Assembly (NCBI RefSeq): GCF_002855495.1
Contig: NZ_PKRO01000003.1
Coordinates: 62,001 to 126,000, forward strand
Length of the DNA stretch: 64,000 nucleotides
Direction: 5' to 3'
From: Porphyrobacter sp. TH134
Lineage (GTDB): Bacteria > Pseudomonadota > Alphaproteobacteria > Sphingomonadales > Sphingomonadaceae
The notes beneath the pieces were generated by a model. That model saw nothing but the letters and a program-made list of their open reading frames with translations, had not been told where the DNA came from and did not search any database. Positions 21,301 through 29,779 of this stretch are shown here, one piece after another. Numbering within the stretch: the stretch's first letter is position 1; every line of letters begins with the position of its first letter. The position numbers were made by a program, and so were the translations under genes.

Positions 21301-21794
21301 GCGGCGCCCCCCTTCTTGGCCGAGGCCATCAGCTTGGCACAGGCGGCCTGCGCGCCCTTCCATTCCGGGCCCATCGCGGCGAGCTGTTCAGGCGACCACA
21401 CGAAGAAAAATTCGCCCGCTGCCTGGAAATACAGGCCATCGGCCACCTTGCCCAATTCGCGCAGGTGCTCCGGCATCACGAAGCGGCCGCTTTCATCAAA
21501 GGGCAGTTGTTCAAAGCCGAACAATTGGGCCGCACGCACATCGCGGTCGAAGGCGGTATCGTTCATGCGGATCGCGCGCTCTTCTTCGCGGTCAAGCTGG
21601 GCGGCCAGTTTCTCGGTGCGCGACAGGCCGAACCCGACCAGGCAATCGAAGCGATCATGGGCGGCAAGGCACAAGGTGCGGGCACCGCCCGAGCTTTCCT
21701 TCACAGCCTTGCGGAAGCCGGGAGGAAGGACAAAGCGGCCCTTCTCGCCCGCGGGCGAGTATGATTGGCCATTATATCCTCCAAATGCAGACAC
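21297..21794 (-). CDS. mraZ: Transcriptional regulator MraZ
   Basis: DNA-binding regulator of the dcw cluster, acting as a ring-shaped oligomer on GGG-box repeats upstream of its own gene. 165 residues with two AbrB-like SpoVT halves; the first contains [12 protein letters not shown] (about 17-28) and the second [15 protein letters not shown] (about 99-113). I propose a GTG start at 21792-21794, giving the N-terminus [14 protein letters not shown], with AGGGGAT about 10 bases upstream. The longer frame to 21938 would add about 48 residues of no conserved character. The preceding 377 bases carry repeated GGGGA-N5-CGGG boxes. Confidence 0.93.
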   Translation of the reverse strand: MSAFGGYNGQSYSPAGEKGRFVLPPGFRKAVKESSGGARTLCLAAHDRFDCLVGFGLSRTEKLAAQLDREEERAIRMNDTAFDRDVRAAQLFGFEQLPFDESGRFVMPEHLRELGKVADGLYFQAAGEFFFVWSPEQLAAMGPEWKGAQAACAKLMASAKKGGAA

Positions 21795-21960
21795 GTGCCT
21801 GCGATCCCCTTTAGCCCCGATGCAGCGCGCCCCTGACAGCGCCCAGCACGATGATAAGACACGCCTTCCCCGTCCCGGCCGCAGACAAGCGACACGGATG
21901 CGCCGACCCCACCAGCCGGACGCGCGACATACAGACATGCCTGATGGACCCCGGTCATAT

Positions 21961-22007
21961 CGGGGAAGAGGCGGGGAGAAAAGGGAATTTTCGGGGATTT
22001 TACGGGA
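21961..22007 (+). promoter_or_regulatory. Candidate MraZ operator, array 1
   Basis: Five G-runs on the + strand start at 21962, 21973, 21983, 21993 and 22004, that is, every 10-11 bases. Two units fit GGGGA-N5-CGGG exactly: at 21962 and 21993 (GGGGATTTTACGGGA). E. coli MraZ binds TGGGN repeats separated by 5 bases, giving the same 10-base period. The array lies just downstream of a candidate promoter for mraZ, about 165-215 bases before the start codon. Confidence 0.6.
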
Positions 22008-22018
22008 AAACTTGGCAG

Positions 22019-22047
22019 AATACTGATTTTACGACATTTTCTTGCAA
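22019..22047 (-). promoter_or_regulatory. Candidate mraZ promoter
   Basis: On the minus strand TTGCAA (22042-22047) and AGTATT (22019-22024) are separated by 17 bases. The match to sigma-70 hexamers is modest. The placement is supportive: transcription would begin in or just before array 1, leaving a leader of roughly 215 bases. The rest of the gap 21795-22171 outside the two arrays shows nothing else I recognise. Confidence 0.35.
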
Positions 22048-22109
22048 TCCCTAGGTTCCATCCCGCAGCGCAGTTCGCCCATAAACCCAGCGTGAAACCA
22101 GACGCATTG

Positions 22110-22164
22110 CCCGATTTCCCGTGATTTCCCCGGCAGCGATTCTCGCTTGTCCCGCAATTTCCCC
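22110..22164 (-). promoter_or_regulatory. Candidate MraZ operator, array 2
   Basis: On the minus (coding) strand, GGGGAAATTGCGGGA (22164-22150) and GGGGAAATCACGGGA (22131-22117) are 15-base direct repeats differing at two positions and spaced exactly 33 bases, about three helical turns. A further GGG follows at 22112. They share the GGGGA-N5-CGGG form with array 1 but on the opposite strand, upstream of the candidate promoter. Confidence 0.55.
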
Positions 22165-22171
22165 AAATGCC

Positions 22172-22960
22172 TCATTCCAGAGCGGCTGACAGCACGCCGA
22201 GCAGGGCTGCGCCGCTTTCGCCCGCAAGCTCGCGATGCTCAAAGACCGCCGCATCGGCGATCAGCGTGACCTGTCCCTTGCCCACGCGGCAGCGCGCCGC
22301 CGCGCCCTTGGCCAGCAGTGTGCAGGCCGATGCTTGCGGTCCTGTCAGATCCACCCGCCCGGCCAGCGCCAGCGGCAGCGCCGCATCACCCAACTGTGCG
22401 AGCGTGACCTGCGCTGCCTGCGCCTCGTCAAAGCTGACGGCCAGCCCCCAGCGCGCGGCGACCGGCGGGATCAGCGCTGTATCCACCGGCCGGCGCGGAT
22501 CGCCCAGCGGCAGGTCGTAATCCCCGGTCAGCGCCGGATCGAGCGCGATCAGCAATCGTCCGCCCGCGCGCACCCAATCATCCAGCGCGACATTATCAGC
22601 CGGGGAAAGCCCGCGCGGCTGGATCACCGCCAGCCGATCGAGACCCGCCAAAGGATCAGTCGCGGGCGCGCCGGGCGATAGCGCCGGAATCGGCGACAGC
22701 GTATCGAGCGGTTCGATCACATAGCGCTGCGCCAGTGCCGCGCGCTGCCACGGTATGGCGCCCTGCCCGGCAGCCAGCGCGCCAAGCTCGGCATCAAGCG
22801 GCCAGTAAAGCGGCAGGCTGCTCATCACCCCAAGCCGCGTGGCGGGTGCGGCGGCGTCACGCGCTGTCGGCGCTGTCGGCACCGCGTCGCAGGCGGCGAT
22901 CCCCAGCAGCGCCCCTGCTGCCAGCACCGCAATCCACACGCTGTTATTGCGGCGCGGCAT
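22172..22960 (-). CDS. Putative lipoprotein, unknown function
   Basis: 262 residues. The start MPRRNNSVWIAVLAAGALLG leads into a lipobox (IAAC, cysteine about 23), so an envelope lipoprotein is likely. The body has LDRLAVIQPRGLSPADNVALD and AGGRLLIALDPALTG, which resemble the DUF4350/GldG-type periplasmic fold of ABC-associated proteins; this is a weak match by eye. The ATG at 22958-22960 lies 17 bases inside the preceding gene, so the two are coupled. No catalytic motif is visible. Confidence 0.65.
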   Translation of the reverse strand: MPRRNNSVWIAVLAAGALLGIAACDAVPTAPTARDAAAPATRLGVMSSLPLYWPLDAELGALAAGQGAIPWQRAALAQRYVIEPLDTLSPIPALSPGAPATDPLAGLDRLAVIQPRGLSPADNVALDDWVRAGGRLLIALDPALTGDYDLPLGDPRRPVDTALIPPVAARWGLAVSFDEAQAAQVTLAQLGDAALPLALAGRVDLTGPQASACTLLAKGAAARCRVGKGQVTLIADAAVFEHRELAGESGAALLGVLSAALE

Positions 22961-23381
22961 CGACCGGTGCGCCTTGCCGCGGCGGCGGCAAATCAAGCGG
23001 GCGCGGGGACGGGGACGGGCTCGGTTCGGCGGCAATATCTGGCACCACGCCCGCATCGGCCAGCGGGTTGGCCTGCGCTGGTGCTACGCTGGGTTCAATC
23101 GTCGGCGCGGCCTCGGGCGCGGCCAGTTCGTCAATGCGGTCAGCCTGACCGCCGATGATGCTGGCAAGCCCGACCAGCAGCACCATCGCCCCGATCCCGA
23201 ACAGCCCGACCTGCAAGCGCTGGACCGCCTCGGCGCGGGCAATGGCGGCGGTGGAGACATCCTCCAGCTCTCCGGACATTTCCCTGGCAGCAGCCGTGCG
23301 GCCAAGGCTGCGGCTTGCGGTGCCGAACAGACTGCGCTGGTTCATCCGCAGCAACCGCTCTCGCCAGGACAACCGCTTCAT
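22944..23381 (-). CDS. Single-pass membrane protein, unknown
   Basis: 145 residues. A basic cytoplasmic N-terminus (MKRLSWRERLLRMNQRSLF), a helical stretch (about 36-52), one membrane segment (about 55-75, LFGIGAMVLLVGLASIIGG) and a Pro/Ala/Glu-rich periplasmic tail of about 65 residues. The ATG at 23379-23381 overlaps the cysK stop as ATGA, and its 3' end overlaps the lipoprotein gene. I do not recognise the family. The three-gene overlap suggests the protein pair acts as a unit or simply rides on cysK expression. Confidence 0.65.
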   Translation of the reverse strand: MKRLSWRERLLRMNQRSLFGTASRSLGRTAAAREMSGELEDVSTAAIARAEAVQRLQVGLFGIGAMVLLVGLASIIGGQADRIDELAAPEAAPTIEPSVAPAQANPLADAGVVPDIAAEPSPSPSPRPLDLPPPRQGAPVDAAPQ

Positions 23382-24439
23382 GCGGCACCCGCAGGGGCAG
23401 CAGCAGCAAGCATAGCAGCGGCAGGCCGGGCCAGCCAATCGAACACGGGCAGTCCCTTCGCGCGTAGCCACTCGGGATTGTAAAGCGTGGAAAGATAACG
23501 GAAGCCGGTGTCGCACAGAATGGTGACGACCTGCGGATTGGCGCGCCCTTCAGCCACCAGTTCCCGGCCCAGCGCCACCGCGCCTGCGACATTGATGCCC
23601 GACGACAGGCCAAGGCACAGGCCTTCTTCTTGCAGTAGGCGCTCAACCCAGACGAGGCCTTCTTCATCGCTGATGCGATACTGCGTGTCGATGGCTGCGC
23701 CTTCAAGGTTGGCGGTGATGCGCCCCTGCCCGATCCCTTCGGCGACCGATGACCCTTCGGCGCGCAATTCTCCGTGGGCATAGTAGTTATACAGCGCCGC
23801 GCCATGCGGATCGGTCAGCGCGATGCGGATATTCTCATCGAACGCCTTGAGGCCGAGGCCCACGCCTGCGATCGTCCCGCCGGTGCCGGCCGCGCAGGTA
23901 AATCCATCGACGCGGCCGCCCAGCTGTTCCCAGATTTCCGGCGCTGTGCCTTCGATATGCGCGCGGCGGTTGGCGATATTGTCAAACTGGTTGGCCCAGA
24001 CCGCCCCCGGCGTTTCTTCCGCCAGACGGCGCGAGGTGTGGACGAAGTGGCCGGCATCGGCAAACTTGGTGGGCGGTACCAGCACCAGCTCCGCGCCCAG
24101 CGCCCGCAGCGTGTCCATCTTTTCCTTGGACTGGTTGTCGGGCATGACGATGATCGTCTTGTAGCCTTTGGCGTTGGCGACCAGCGCCACGCCGATCCCG
24201 GTGTTGCCGGCGGTGCCTTCAACCACTGTGCCGCCGGGCAGCAACTCGCCGCGCGCTTCGGCATCTCGGATGATCCACAGCGCTGCCCGGTCCTTCACCG
24301 AAGAGCCGGGGTTGGCAAATTCGCACTTGCCGTAAATGTCGCAGCCCGCCGCCTCGCTGGGGCCAGCCAGCCGGACGATGGGGGTATTACCGATAAGCGC
24401 GAGCGTGTCGCCAAAGGGGCGGGTGATGTTCATCGGCAT
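23378..24439 (-). CDS. cysK: Cysteine synthase (O-acetylserine sulfhydrylase)
   Basis: PLP enzyme making cysteine from O-acetylserine and sulfide. 353 residues with the PLP-lysine region FANPGSSVKDRAALW (about 42-56, Lys in SVKD), the substrate loop VEGTAGNTGIGVALVA (about 74-89), the phosphate loop AAGTGGTIAGVG (about 185-196) and a C-terminal CDTGFRYLSTLYNPEWL typical of CysK-type enzymes. The tail is Ala-rich and longer than usual. The start is the first of two near ATGs (ATG-CCG-ATG); neither has a clear ribosome site. It lies 85 bases after a ferredoxin gene. Confidence 0.92.
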   Translation of the reverse strand: MPMNITRPFGDTLALIGNTPIVRLAGPSEAAGCDIYGKCEFANPGSSVKDRAALWIIRDAEARGELLPGGTVVEGTAGNTGIGVALVANAKGYKTIIVMPDNQSKEKMDTLRALGAELVLVPPTKFADAGHFVHTSRRLAEETPGAVWANQFDNIANRRAHIEGTAPEIWEQLGGRVDGFTCAAGTGGTIAGVGLGLKAFDENIRIALTDPHGAALYNYYAHGELRAEGSSVAEGIGQGRITANLEGAAIDTQYRISDEEGLVWVERLLQEEGLCLGLSSGINVAGAVALGRELVAEGRANPQVVTILCDTGFRYLSTLYNPEWLRAKGLPVFDWLARPAAAMLAAAAPAGAA

Positions 24440-24524
24440 GAATTAGGCGTTCGGGAAGCGCGGGGCAACGGGGAAGCGTTAAATCTGTCCCCGACCCTCG
24501 CGCCAAGACCTGACCCTGGGAAGC

Positions 24525-24842
24525 TCAGTCCTCGGGTGCGATTGTGACGTGCAGACCATCGAGGGCAGCGGTCAGCGGTACCTGACACGACAGGCGGCTG
24601 GTTTCGGTGCGGTGATCGCTGGATTCGAGCAGATCGTCCTCGTCCTCGCTCATCTTCGGCAGCTTGTCCGCAAACGCCGGGTCAATATGCACATGGCACG
24701 TCGCGCACGAACAGCACCCGCCGCACAGCGCCAGCAGCTCGTCAAACCCGTTATCGCGGATCGCTTCCATCACGGTCAGGCCTTCGCTGACGGTAATTTC
24801 GCTGGTTTCGCCTTCGCGGTTGGTGACGACCAATCTGGGCAT
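24525..24842 (-). CDS. [2Fe-2S] ferredoxin, adrenodoxin type
   Basis: 105-residue electron carrier, cytoplasmic. The cluster ligands are visible as [10 protein letters not shown] (C-x5-C-x2-C, about 40-49) plus the distal cysteine in SRLSCQVPL (about 86). The body [19 protein letters not shown] matches the adrenodoxin/FdxB branch that serves P450 or Rieske oxygenases or Fe-S assembly; no partner gene is nearby. The ATG at 24840-24842 follows AAGGAATTCCGATCC. It is divergent from the DNA glycosylase gene, 106 bases away. Confidence 0.92.
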   Translation of the reverse strand: MPRLVVTNREGETSEITVSEGLTVMEAIRDNGFDELLALCGGCCSCATCHVHIDPAFADKLPKMSEDEDDLLESSDHRTETSRLSCQVPLTAALDGLHVTIAPED

Positions 24843-24948
24843 GGATCGGAATTCCTTTTGGGCTATTGCGCGCAAGGATGTGCGCTTCAAGAGTGTGTTG
24901 CGGCTGCTAAGGCACTCTCTGGCGCAAGGCAAGTTAAGGAAAGTGGCA

Positions 24949-25566
24949 GTGGGTCTGACAGCGGAAAAATTGCGCGATGATCTGGATGCGCTGGCGCTGC
25001 GCGAACCGGCACTGGGCCGCGCGCTGGCCCGGGTCGGCTATCCCGAAGCGCGATTGCGCGATCCGGGTTTTGCCACCATGCTGCGCACCATCGTGGGCCA
25101 GCAGGTCTCGGTCGCCTCTGCCGCGTCAGTCTGGCGCAAGCTGGAGGCGGAACTGGGCGAGAATTTCGCGCCCGATGCGCTGCTCTCCCGCGACTTCGAA
25201 ACCCTGCGCGCTTGCGGTCTGTCGCGCCAGAAGCAGGGCTATGCCCGGTCCTTGTGCGAACTGGTGGCGGCAGGCGAGCTTGATCTGGCGGCCCTGCCCT
25301 CCGATGACGAGGCAGCCATTGCGCTGCTCACCCGGATCAAGGGGATCGGGCGCTGGTCGGCGGAAATCTACCTGCTGTTCGCCGAAGGCCGCCCCGATAT
25401 CTGGCCTGCGGGCGATCTGGCGGTGCAGGAAGGCGTCAAACGCCTGCTCGATCTGGAAGAACGCCCCGGCGAAAACGTCACCCGGCGGCTGGCCGAACCA
25501 TGGTCCCCGCAGCGCGGCAGCATGGCGATCTTCACCTGGCATTTCTACGCCAACCCGGCGCTGTGA
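24949..25566 (+). CDS. DNA-3-methyladenine glycosylase, AlkA type
   Basis: HhH-GPD base-excision repair enzyme that removes alkylated purines. 205 residues with the family segments [22 protein letters not shown] (N-terminal half), the helix-hairpin-helix [14 protein letters not shown] (about 126-139) and the catalytic aspartate in WPAGDLAVQ (about 153-161). I choose the GTG at 24949-24951 because AAGGA lies about 8 bases upstream; a GTG two codons earlier is too close. The last 18 bases of the gene reappear with one mismatch 1.2 kb downstream. Confidence 0.9.
   Translation: MGLTAEKLRDDLDALALREPALGRALARVGYPEARLRDPGFATMLRTIVGQQVSVASAASVWRKLEAELGENFAPDALLSRDFETLRACGLSRQKQGYARSLCELVAAGELDLAALPSDDEAAIALLTRIKGIGRWSAEIYLLFAEGRPDIWPAGDLAVQEGVKRLLDLEERPGENVTRRLAEPWSPQRGSMAIFTWHFYANPAL
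25549..25566 (+). repeat. 18-base direct repeat, left copy
   Basis: GCCAACCCGGCGCTGTGA, covering the last six codons including the stop of the DNA glycosylase gene. A copy with one mismatch occurs at 26781. The pair brackets an atypical segment. Confidence 0.55.
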
Positions 25567-25679
25567 ACCTGCGTCGGGAATTGGCGTTATGCGGAGCCAT
25601 AGCGACCGTTCGGCAAGCGACCCCAAACCGGACATTTCGCGCAAGGGCGAATCGATTTACGCTTTATCCTTAAGGCGTT

Positions 25680-26627
25680 ATGATCCATCCCATGTGGACG
25701 AACGCCATCACTATCGCACTTGCTTGGGCAGCTGTGCCGCCCGCGACAGATGAACCCACGCAATCCGCTGACCCGGCCGAGGCGCCAGGCACAACCATCA
25801 TTGTGACGCCGCCGTCGACCGAAAGCGAGCGACGGAAAGAATTGCGCGAGTTCACCAAGCAGATCGTCCGTCCCCCTCGCATGCGACAGCCGGTAGCGAA
25901 GTTTCTCTATCCTGTGTGCGTTCAGGTTCTCGGCCTTGATGCCCCCGATGCCGAGGCCATAGCGGAACGCATCCGCGCCAATGCCCGAGACCTAGGCATC
26001 GGAGCCGACAACAATCCCAAATGCCTGCCCACTGTCCGAGTTGCCTTCATGGCCCCTGCGGCCGGCCCACCGGAGCGTTGGCTTTCCTACGACTCCCCGT
26101 CGATTGCCCATCTTTCCGGTCGCCAGCGGGAGCGCGTCTTGGCTGAAACCGGACCGGTTCGTGCTTGGAACAGGATCGTCATCCGGGATGCCCGAGGTCA
26201 ACCTTTCCCTTTGTTCGACAAGCTTAGGCCTGTTTTCTCAACGGACTTTGCCCCGGAAATGGACCAGCCTTACAGCGGCTCCGATCCGATCATCACCGCC
26301 GAGATAACGGGCGCTGCGGTCCTGATTTCTCGCGATGCGGCGCATGGCCTGACGTTGGCCCAACTAGCCGATTATGCAACCGTCCGCACACTGATCGGGA
26401 CATCCGCACCTTCAAACGAGGGGGGCGTTCCCGCCCCTACTATCCTTACTCTGTTCGGCGAAGCTGAACCGCCTGCCGAGATGACATCATTCGATCGGGC
26501 GCTAGTTGCTGAGCTGTACAACGCTTCCCGTAACTCCTCGGCGCGCCGCGTCTACAACGACATCGCTCGAGCCGCAGCCGAGACCGAGCGCACCACAAGA
26601 CCGCAGGCTGACGCGCTGGGCCAGTAA
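25680..26627 (+). CDS. Hypothetical protein, possibly exported
   Basis: 315 residues of no family I recognise. The start MIHPMWTNAITIALAWAAV may be a weak signal peptide. The following TIIVTPPSTESERRKEL is followed by a compact alpha/beta-looking body with two cysteines (about 80 and 110) and an Asn/Arg-rich end. The ATG is preceded by AAGGCGTT. Base composition and codon use (more ACT, CTT, CGA, TCC) look less GC-biased than neighbours, and the gene lies between near-identical 18-base repeats, so horizontal acquisition is plausible. Confidence 0.6.
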   Translation: MIHPMWTNAITIALAWAAVPPATDEPTQSADPAEAPGTTIIVTPPSTESERRKELREFTKQIVRPPRMRQPVAKFLYPVCVQVLGLDAPDAEAIAERIRANARDLGIGADNNPKCLPTVRVAFMAPAAGPPERWLSYDSPSIAHLSGRQRERVLAETGPVRAWNRIVIRDARGQPFPLFDKLRPVFSTDFAPEMDQPYSGSDPIITAEITGAAVLISRDAAHGLTLAQLADYATVRTLIGTSAPSNEGGVPAPTILTLFGEAEPPAEMTSFDRALVAELYNASRNSSARRVYNDIARAAAETERTTRPQADALGQ

Positions 26628-26780
26628 GTTACAGATTGGCAGCGATAACCGCCATTCCGCAAATCAGCCATTATCGGCCATTTGGTCGCCGTTATGCCCG
26701 TCCCGACATCTGCCATTTCCACTTGGGCTGAACCATGAATCCAAAGGTCGGGAGCCGTCATCTTGCCCGCCCAAGTCTGT

Positions 26781-26798
26781 GCCAGCCCGGCGCTGTGA
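26781..26798 (+). repeat. 18-base direct repeat, right copy
   Basis: GCCAGCCCGGCGCTGTGA, one mismatch from the 3' end of the DNA glycosylase gene 1232 bases to the left. The remainder of the 26628-26860 gap shows no gene or clear signal. Confidence 0.55.
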
Positions 26799-26860
26799 CT
26801 GCTGACAAGCGCCCTTCCAAGGTCTAGACAGGTTGCAAACAGCAATCGGAGAGGGATCAC

Positions 26861-27667
26861 ATGGGACAGCAACGCAGCATCTTTATCACCGGCGGCGGAT
26901 CGGGCATCGGCCGGGCGACCGCGCAGCATTTCGGCGCGCGCGGGTGGTTTGTCGGGGTGGCCGATATCAACGAAGCCGGGATGGCCGAAACCCTTGGGCA
27001 AATCACAGGTGAGGCCAAATGGTCGGGCAGGCTCGACGTGCGCGACCGGGCGGGCTGGGATACGGCCCTGGCCGGTTTTGCGGCGGCTGCCGGGGGCCGG
27101 ATCGATGCGCTGGTTAACAATGCCGGGATCGGCACGGGCGGTTCATTGTCCGAACTTGACCCGGAGGAAATCGACCGCTGCCTCGATATCAACCTCAAAG
27201 GGGTACTCTACGGTGCGCAGGCGGTCTATCCCTACCTGAAGGCCAGCGCGCCGGGATCGGCGCTGGTCAATATCGCCAGCGCGGCGGGGATCGCGGGATC
27301 GGCCGGGATGAGCGTTTACTGCGCCACCAAGTTCGGCGTGCGCGCGGTCAGTGAAAGTTTGGATGCCGAATGGGCGGCTGACCGGATCACGGTGGCCTCG
27401 GTATGCCCCGCCTTTATCGAAACCCCGCTGCTGAACGGCACCGGCAACCGCAAATCGAACGAACAGATCCGCGACCGGGTGCGCAGCGCCGGGCTGGAAA
27501 TCAGCCCGGTGACCGATGTGGCGCAGGCCGTGTGGGATGCGGTGCACGGTGACAAGCTCGACTATTTTGTCGGCGCCACGGCCCGGCGGATGGCCTTTGC
27601 AAAGCGCTGGATGCCGGGCAAGGTGCGCAAGCAATTGCGCGGCAGTTCGGGGCCGCTGGGCAGGTAA
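26861..27667 (+). CDS. SDR-family oxidoreductase
   Basis: Classical short-chain dehydrogenase/reductase of 268 residues, NAD(P)-dependent, cytoplasmic. Cofactor motif TGGGSGIGRATA (about 10-21), NNAGIG (about 84-89), the catalytic Ser near SAAGIAGSAG (about 136-145) and YCATKFG (about 149-155). Substrate cannot be told from sequence. GGAGAGGG precedes the ATG. Its stop is directly adjacent to the stop of the convergent gene at 27668. Confidence 0.9.
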   Translation: MGQQRSIFITGGGSGIGRATAQHFGARGWFVGVADINEAGMAETLGQITGEAKWSGRLDVRDRAGWDTALAGFAAAAGGRIDALVNNAGIGTGGSLSELDPEEIDRCLDINLKGVLYGAQAVYPYLKASAPGSALVNIASAAGIAGSAGMSVYCATKFGVRAVSESLDAEWAADRITVASVCPAFIETPLLNGTGNRKSNEQIRDRVRSAGLEISPVTDVAQAVWDAVHGDKLDYFVGATARRMAFAKRWMPGKVRKQLRGSSGPLGR

Positions 27668-28804
27668 TCAGCGCAAGCTGTCCATGACCGCCCGGCCCTC
27701 GGCCGACAGGAACGGGCGCGCGGCCTTCCAGGGGATCACCACTTCTTCGGTGCAGGCAAAGATGACGTGCGGCAACTGGGGCACGAACACGGGGCCTTCA
27801 CGCGTCAGGCCGATCTGCCAGCTGTAGCCGCCAATGGCGTCAGGCGTCCCGCATTCCGAAAGGTCGTTTGATCCAGACCAATGGGCCAGCAGCGCCTGCC
27901 CAAGCGCATCGGACAGGCCAGCGATGGCGCGCGGATGGCCCGGTTCACTCTCCCAATCGTAAAACGCCAGCGCGCCGGGGGTGAACCATGCGGCCGGATC
28001 AACCTCGGCCCCGCTATCGCGGTCGTAGACGGCAAACCCGGTGAAATGGTTGGGGTGCGCCCCGCCGCAATAGCTGCTACCAGAATCGCGCACGCTCAGC
28101 CAACGCGGCGATATCAGGATCGGGACAATGGCCTGTTCCAGATAGCCCAGACCAGTGCCGCCATTGGCCATGCTCCACCCGGCGCATTGCCCGGCGCCAT
28201 GCGCGGCTGTGCCATCGGGCAGCGCCGCCGCCAGCGCGCGGTTAATCGCACCATCGCCGGGGCGGACGGGATCAAGCGCCAGAGTGGCCACATTATAATC
28301 ATCCACCCCTGCCCGTTTGGGCCCGGTATAGCTCCGTTCGGTATAGGCTGTGCCTTCGAACCGGGCCGGCTTGTCGGTGATTTCGCCGCCTGCCAGCAAG
28401 GGCCCAAGAAAAGCCTCTGTCTCGCAGGGTGAACTGTACTCGGCCAAGGGGACGGGCACGGCGGTAAGGCCGAAGCCAAGCGTCTGGTCGCCCCGCTGCC
28501 ATTCACCTTGAATGCGATCATCGGCGTCCGGCGCGAATATCCAGATTGCCTCGCCCCCTTCATCACTGCCGCCCCGTTCGCGGCTGACGTTAGGGCCAGC
28601 ATCGCCCGCGGGGTCCAGCCCGATCGGTGCAAGCGCGGCATCGATGTAATAGATCCCGGCGCGAGCATCTTCGTCAAAGAAACACGCTGTGATCGCGGTA
28701 TCGCCCAGCATTCCGCGCCAGATACGGCTTGCCTGCGCGGTTTCCTCAGCCGCGGCGGGCGCGGCGATCAGGCCAAGCATGGCGAGCGCGGCGATGCTCC
28801 GCAT
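27668..28804 (-). CDS. Secreted DUF3298-like protein
   Basis: 378 residues with a Sec signal peptide ([19 protein letters not shown]). The C-terminal part has SSYCGGAHPNHFTGFAVYD and a GAEVDPAAWF segment, resembling the DUF3298/RsiV-type fold, in which GGAH-x-N is conserved. Function is unknown; RsiV binds lysozyme in Bacillus, but that role should not be carried over. The ATG at 28802-28804 overlaps the stop of the pterin dehydratase gene as TGATG. A second protein with the same motif is at 32420. Confidence 0.7.
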   Translation of the reverse strand: MRSIAALAMLGLIAAPAAAEETAQASRIWRGMLGDTAITACFFDEDARAGIYYIDAALAPIGLDPAGDAGPNVSRERGGSDEGGEAIWIFAPDADDRIQGEWQRGDQTLGFGLTAVPVPLAEYSSPCETEAFLGPLLAGGEITDKPARFEGTAYTERSYTGPKRAGVDDYNVATLALDPVRPGDGAINRALAAALPDGTAAHGAGQCAGWSMANGGTGLGYLEQAIVPILISPRWLSVRDSGSSYCGGAHPNHFTGFAVYDRDSGAEVDPAAWFTPGALAFYDWESEPGHPRAIAGLSDALGQALLAHWSGSNDLSECGTPDAIGGYSWQIGLTREGPVFVPQLPHVIFACTEEVVIPWKAARPFLSAEGRAVMDSLR

Positions 28805-29103
28805 CACGCCAGCGCGTCGATCGCGCCCGCCAGCACCACATCGCGCTGGGACAAGCCGCCGCTTTGCCCCGCATCATGGGTGGTCAGCGTCACTTCCACC
28901 TTGGCATAGACATTGAACCATTCGGGATGATGATCCTGCGCTTCGGCCAGCAGCGCCACGCGGCTCATGAAGCCCCAGGCTTGCGAAAAATCCTTGAACT
29001 GGAACGTGCGCGTCATCGCCTTGCCATCGCGCGCCAGGCTCCACGCGGGATGCTGGGCGAGCAATTGGGCGATTTCGGCGGTATCGAGTTCTGGGACGGG
29101 CAT
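28804..29103 (-). CDS. phhB: 4a-hydroxytetrahydrobiopterin dehydratase
   Basis: 99-residue pterin-4a-carbinolamine dehydratase that regenerates tetrahydrobiopterin for phenylalanine hydroxylase. The family motif region [20 protein letters not shown] carries the catalytic histidine pair, followed by [13 protein letters not shown] and the terminal [15 protein letters not shown]. The ATG at 29101-29103 follows AAGGAAACTCCCCA. No phenylalanine hydroxylase gene is in the window. It is divergent from ccmA, 64 bases apart. Confidence 0.93.
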   Translation of the reverse strand: MPVPELDTAEIAQLLAQHPAWSLARDGKAMTRTFQFKDFSQAWGFMSRVALLAEAQDHHPEWFNVYAKVEVTLTTHDAGQSGGLSQRDVVLAGAIDALA

Positions 29104-29167
29104 TGGGGAGTTTCCTTGCAACGGGGTCGCTTGTTTGCTTGCCCCCTTTTCCCTAACGCAGCGTCCC

Positions 29168-29779
29168 ATGCCCGCCAATCCCCCATCCTTGTCCGCGCAT
29201 GATCTGGCCTGCCGCCGGGGGGACCGGCTGTTGTTCCGGCGGCTGTCGTTTGCCCTTGCGCCCGGCGCGGCGTGCCATGTGACCGGCGCGAACGGCGCAG
29301 GCAAGACAACGCTGATCCGCGCGGCGGCCGGCCTGACGACGCCTTACGCCGGAGAAGTTCGGCGGACAGGCGCATTGGCGCTGCTGGATGAACGCAGCGG
29401 GCTTGACCCTGACCTGCCGCTGGGCCGCGCGCTCGCCTTCTGGTTCGGGCTGGACGGGGCAGGCAAAGCCGACACCATCATGGCACGGCTCAGGCTGGAG
29501 GCGCTGGCCGAGGTTCCGGTGCGCTATCTTTCGACCGGCCAGAAAAAGCGCGCTGCCCTCGCCCGCGTGCTGGGACAGGCCGCGCCGATCTGGCTGCTGG
29601 ACGAGCCGCTCTCCGGCCTCGACACCGCGTCGCAAGGCTTGGTCAGCGAATTGGTGCGCGAACATTGCGCGCAGCAAGGCATCGCGCTCATCGCCTCGCA
29701 CCAGCCGCTTGATGTGCCGGGAATGACGAGCTTTGCCATCGAGGACTTCGCCCCCGCGCAGCAGGAGCACGAGGCATGA
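29168..29779 (+). CDS. ccmA: Cytochrome c biogenesis ATP-binding protein CcmA
   Basis: ABC ATPase of the haem-handling system I cytochrome c maturation pathway, at the inner membrane with CcmB. 203 residues with Walker [11 protein letters not shown] (about 40-49), the signature [16 protein letters not shown] (about 121-136), Walker [12 protein letters not shown] (about 142-152) and the H-loop SHQPLD. The ATG at 29168 has little upstream ribosome site. ccmB overlaps its stop as ATGA. Confidence 0.92.
   Translation: MPANPPSLSAHDLACRRGDRLLFRRLSFALAPGAACHVTGANGAGKTTLIRAAAGLTTPYAGEVRRTGALALLDERSGLDPDLPLGRALAFWFGLDGAGKADTIMARLRLEALAEVPVRYLSTGQKKRAALARVLGQAAPIWLLDEPLSGLDTASQGLVSELVREHCAQQGIALIASHQPLDVPGMTSFAIEDFAPAQQEHEA

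Noticed and set aside
22088..22105. GCGTGAAACC as a second parS
   Set aside because: Only half of the palindrome is present.
26205..26230. TTCGACAAGCTTAGG resembling the sphingomonad REP core
   Set aside because: Single arm inside a coding frame, with no inverted partner nearby.
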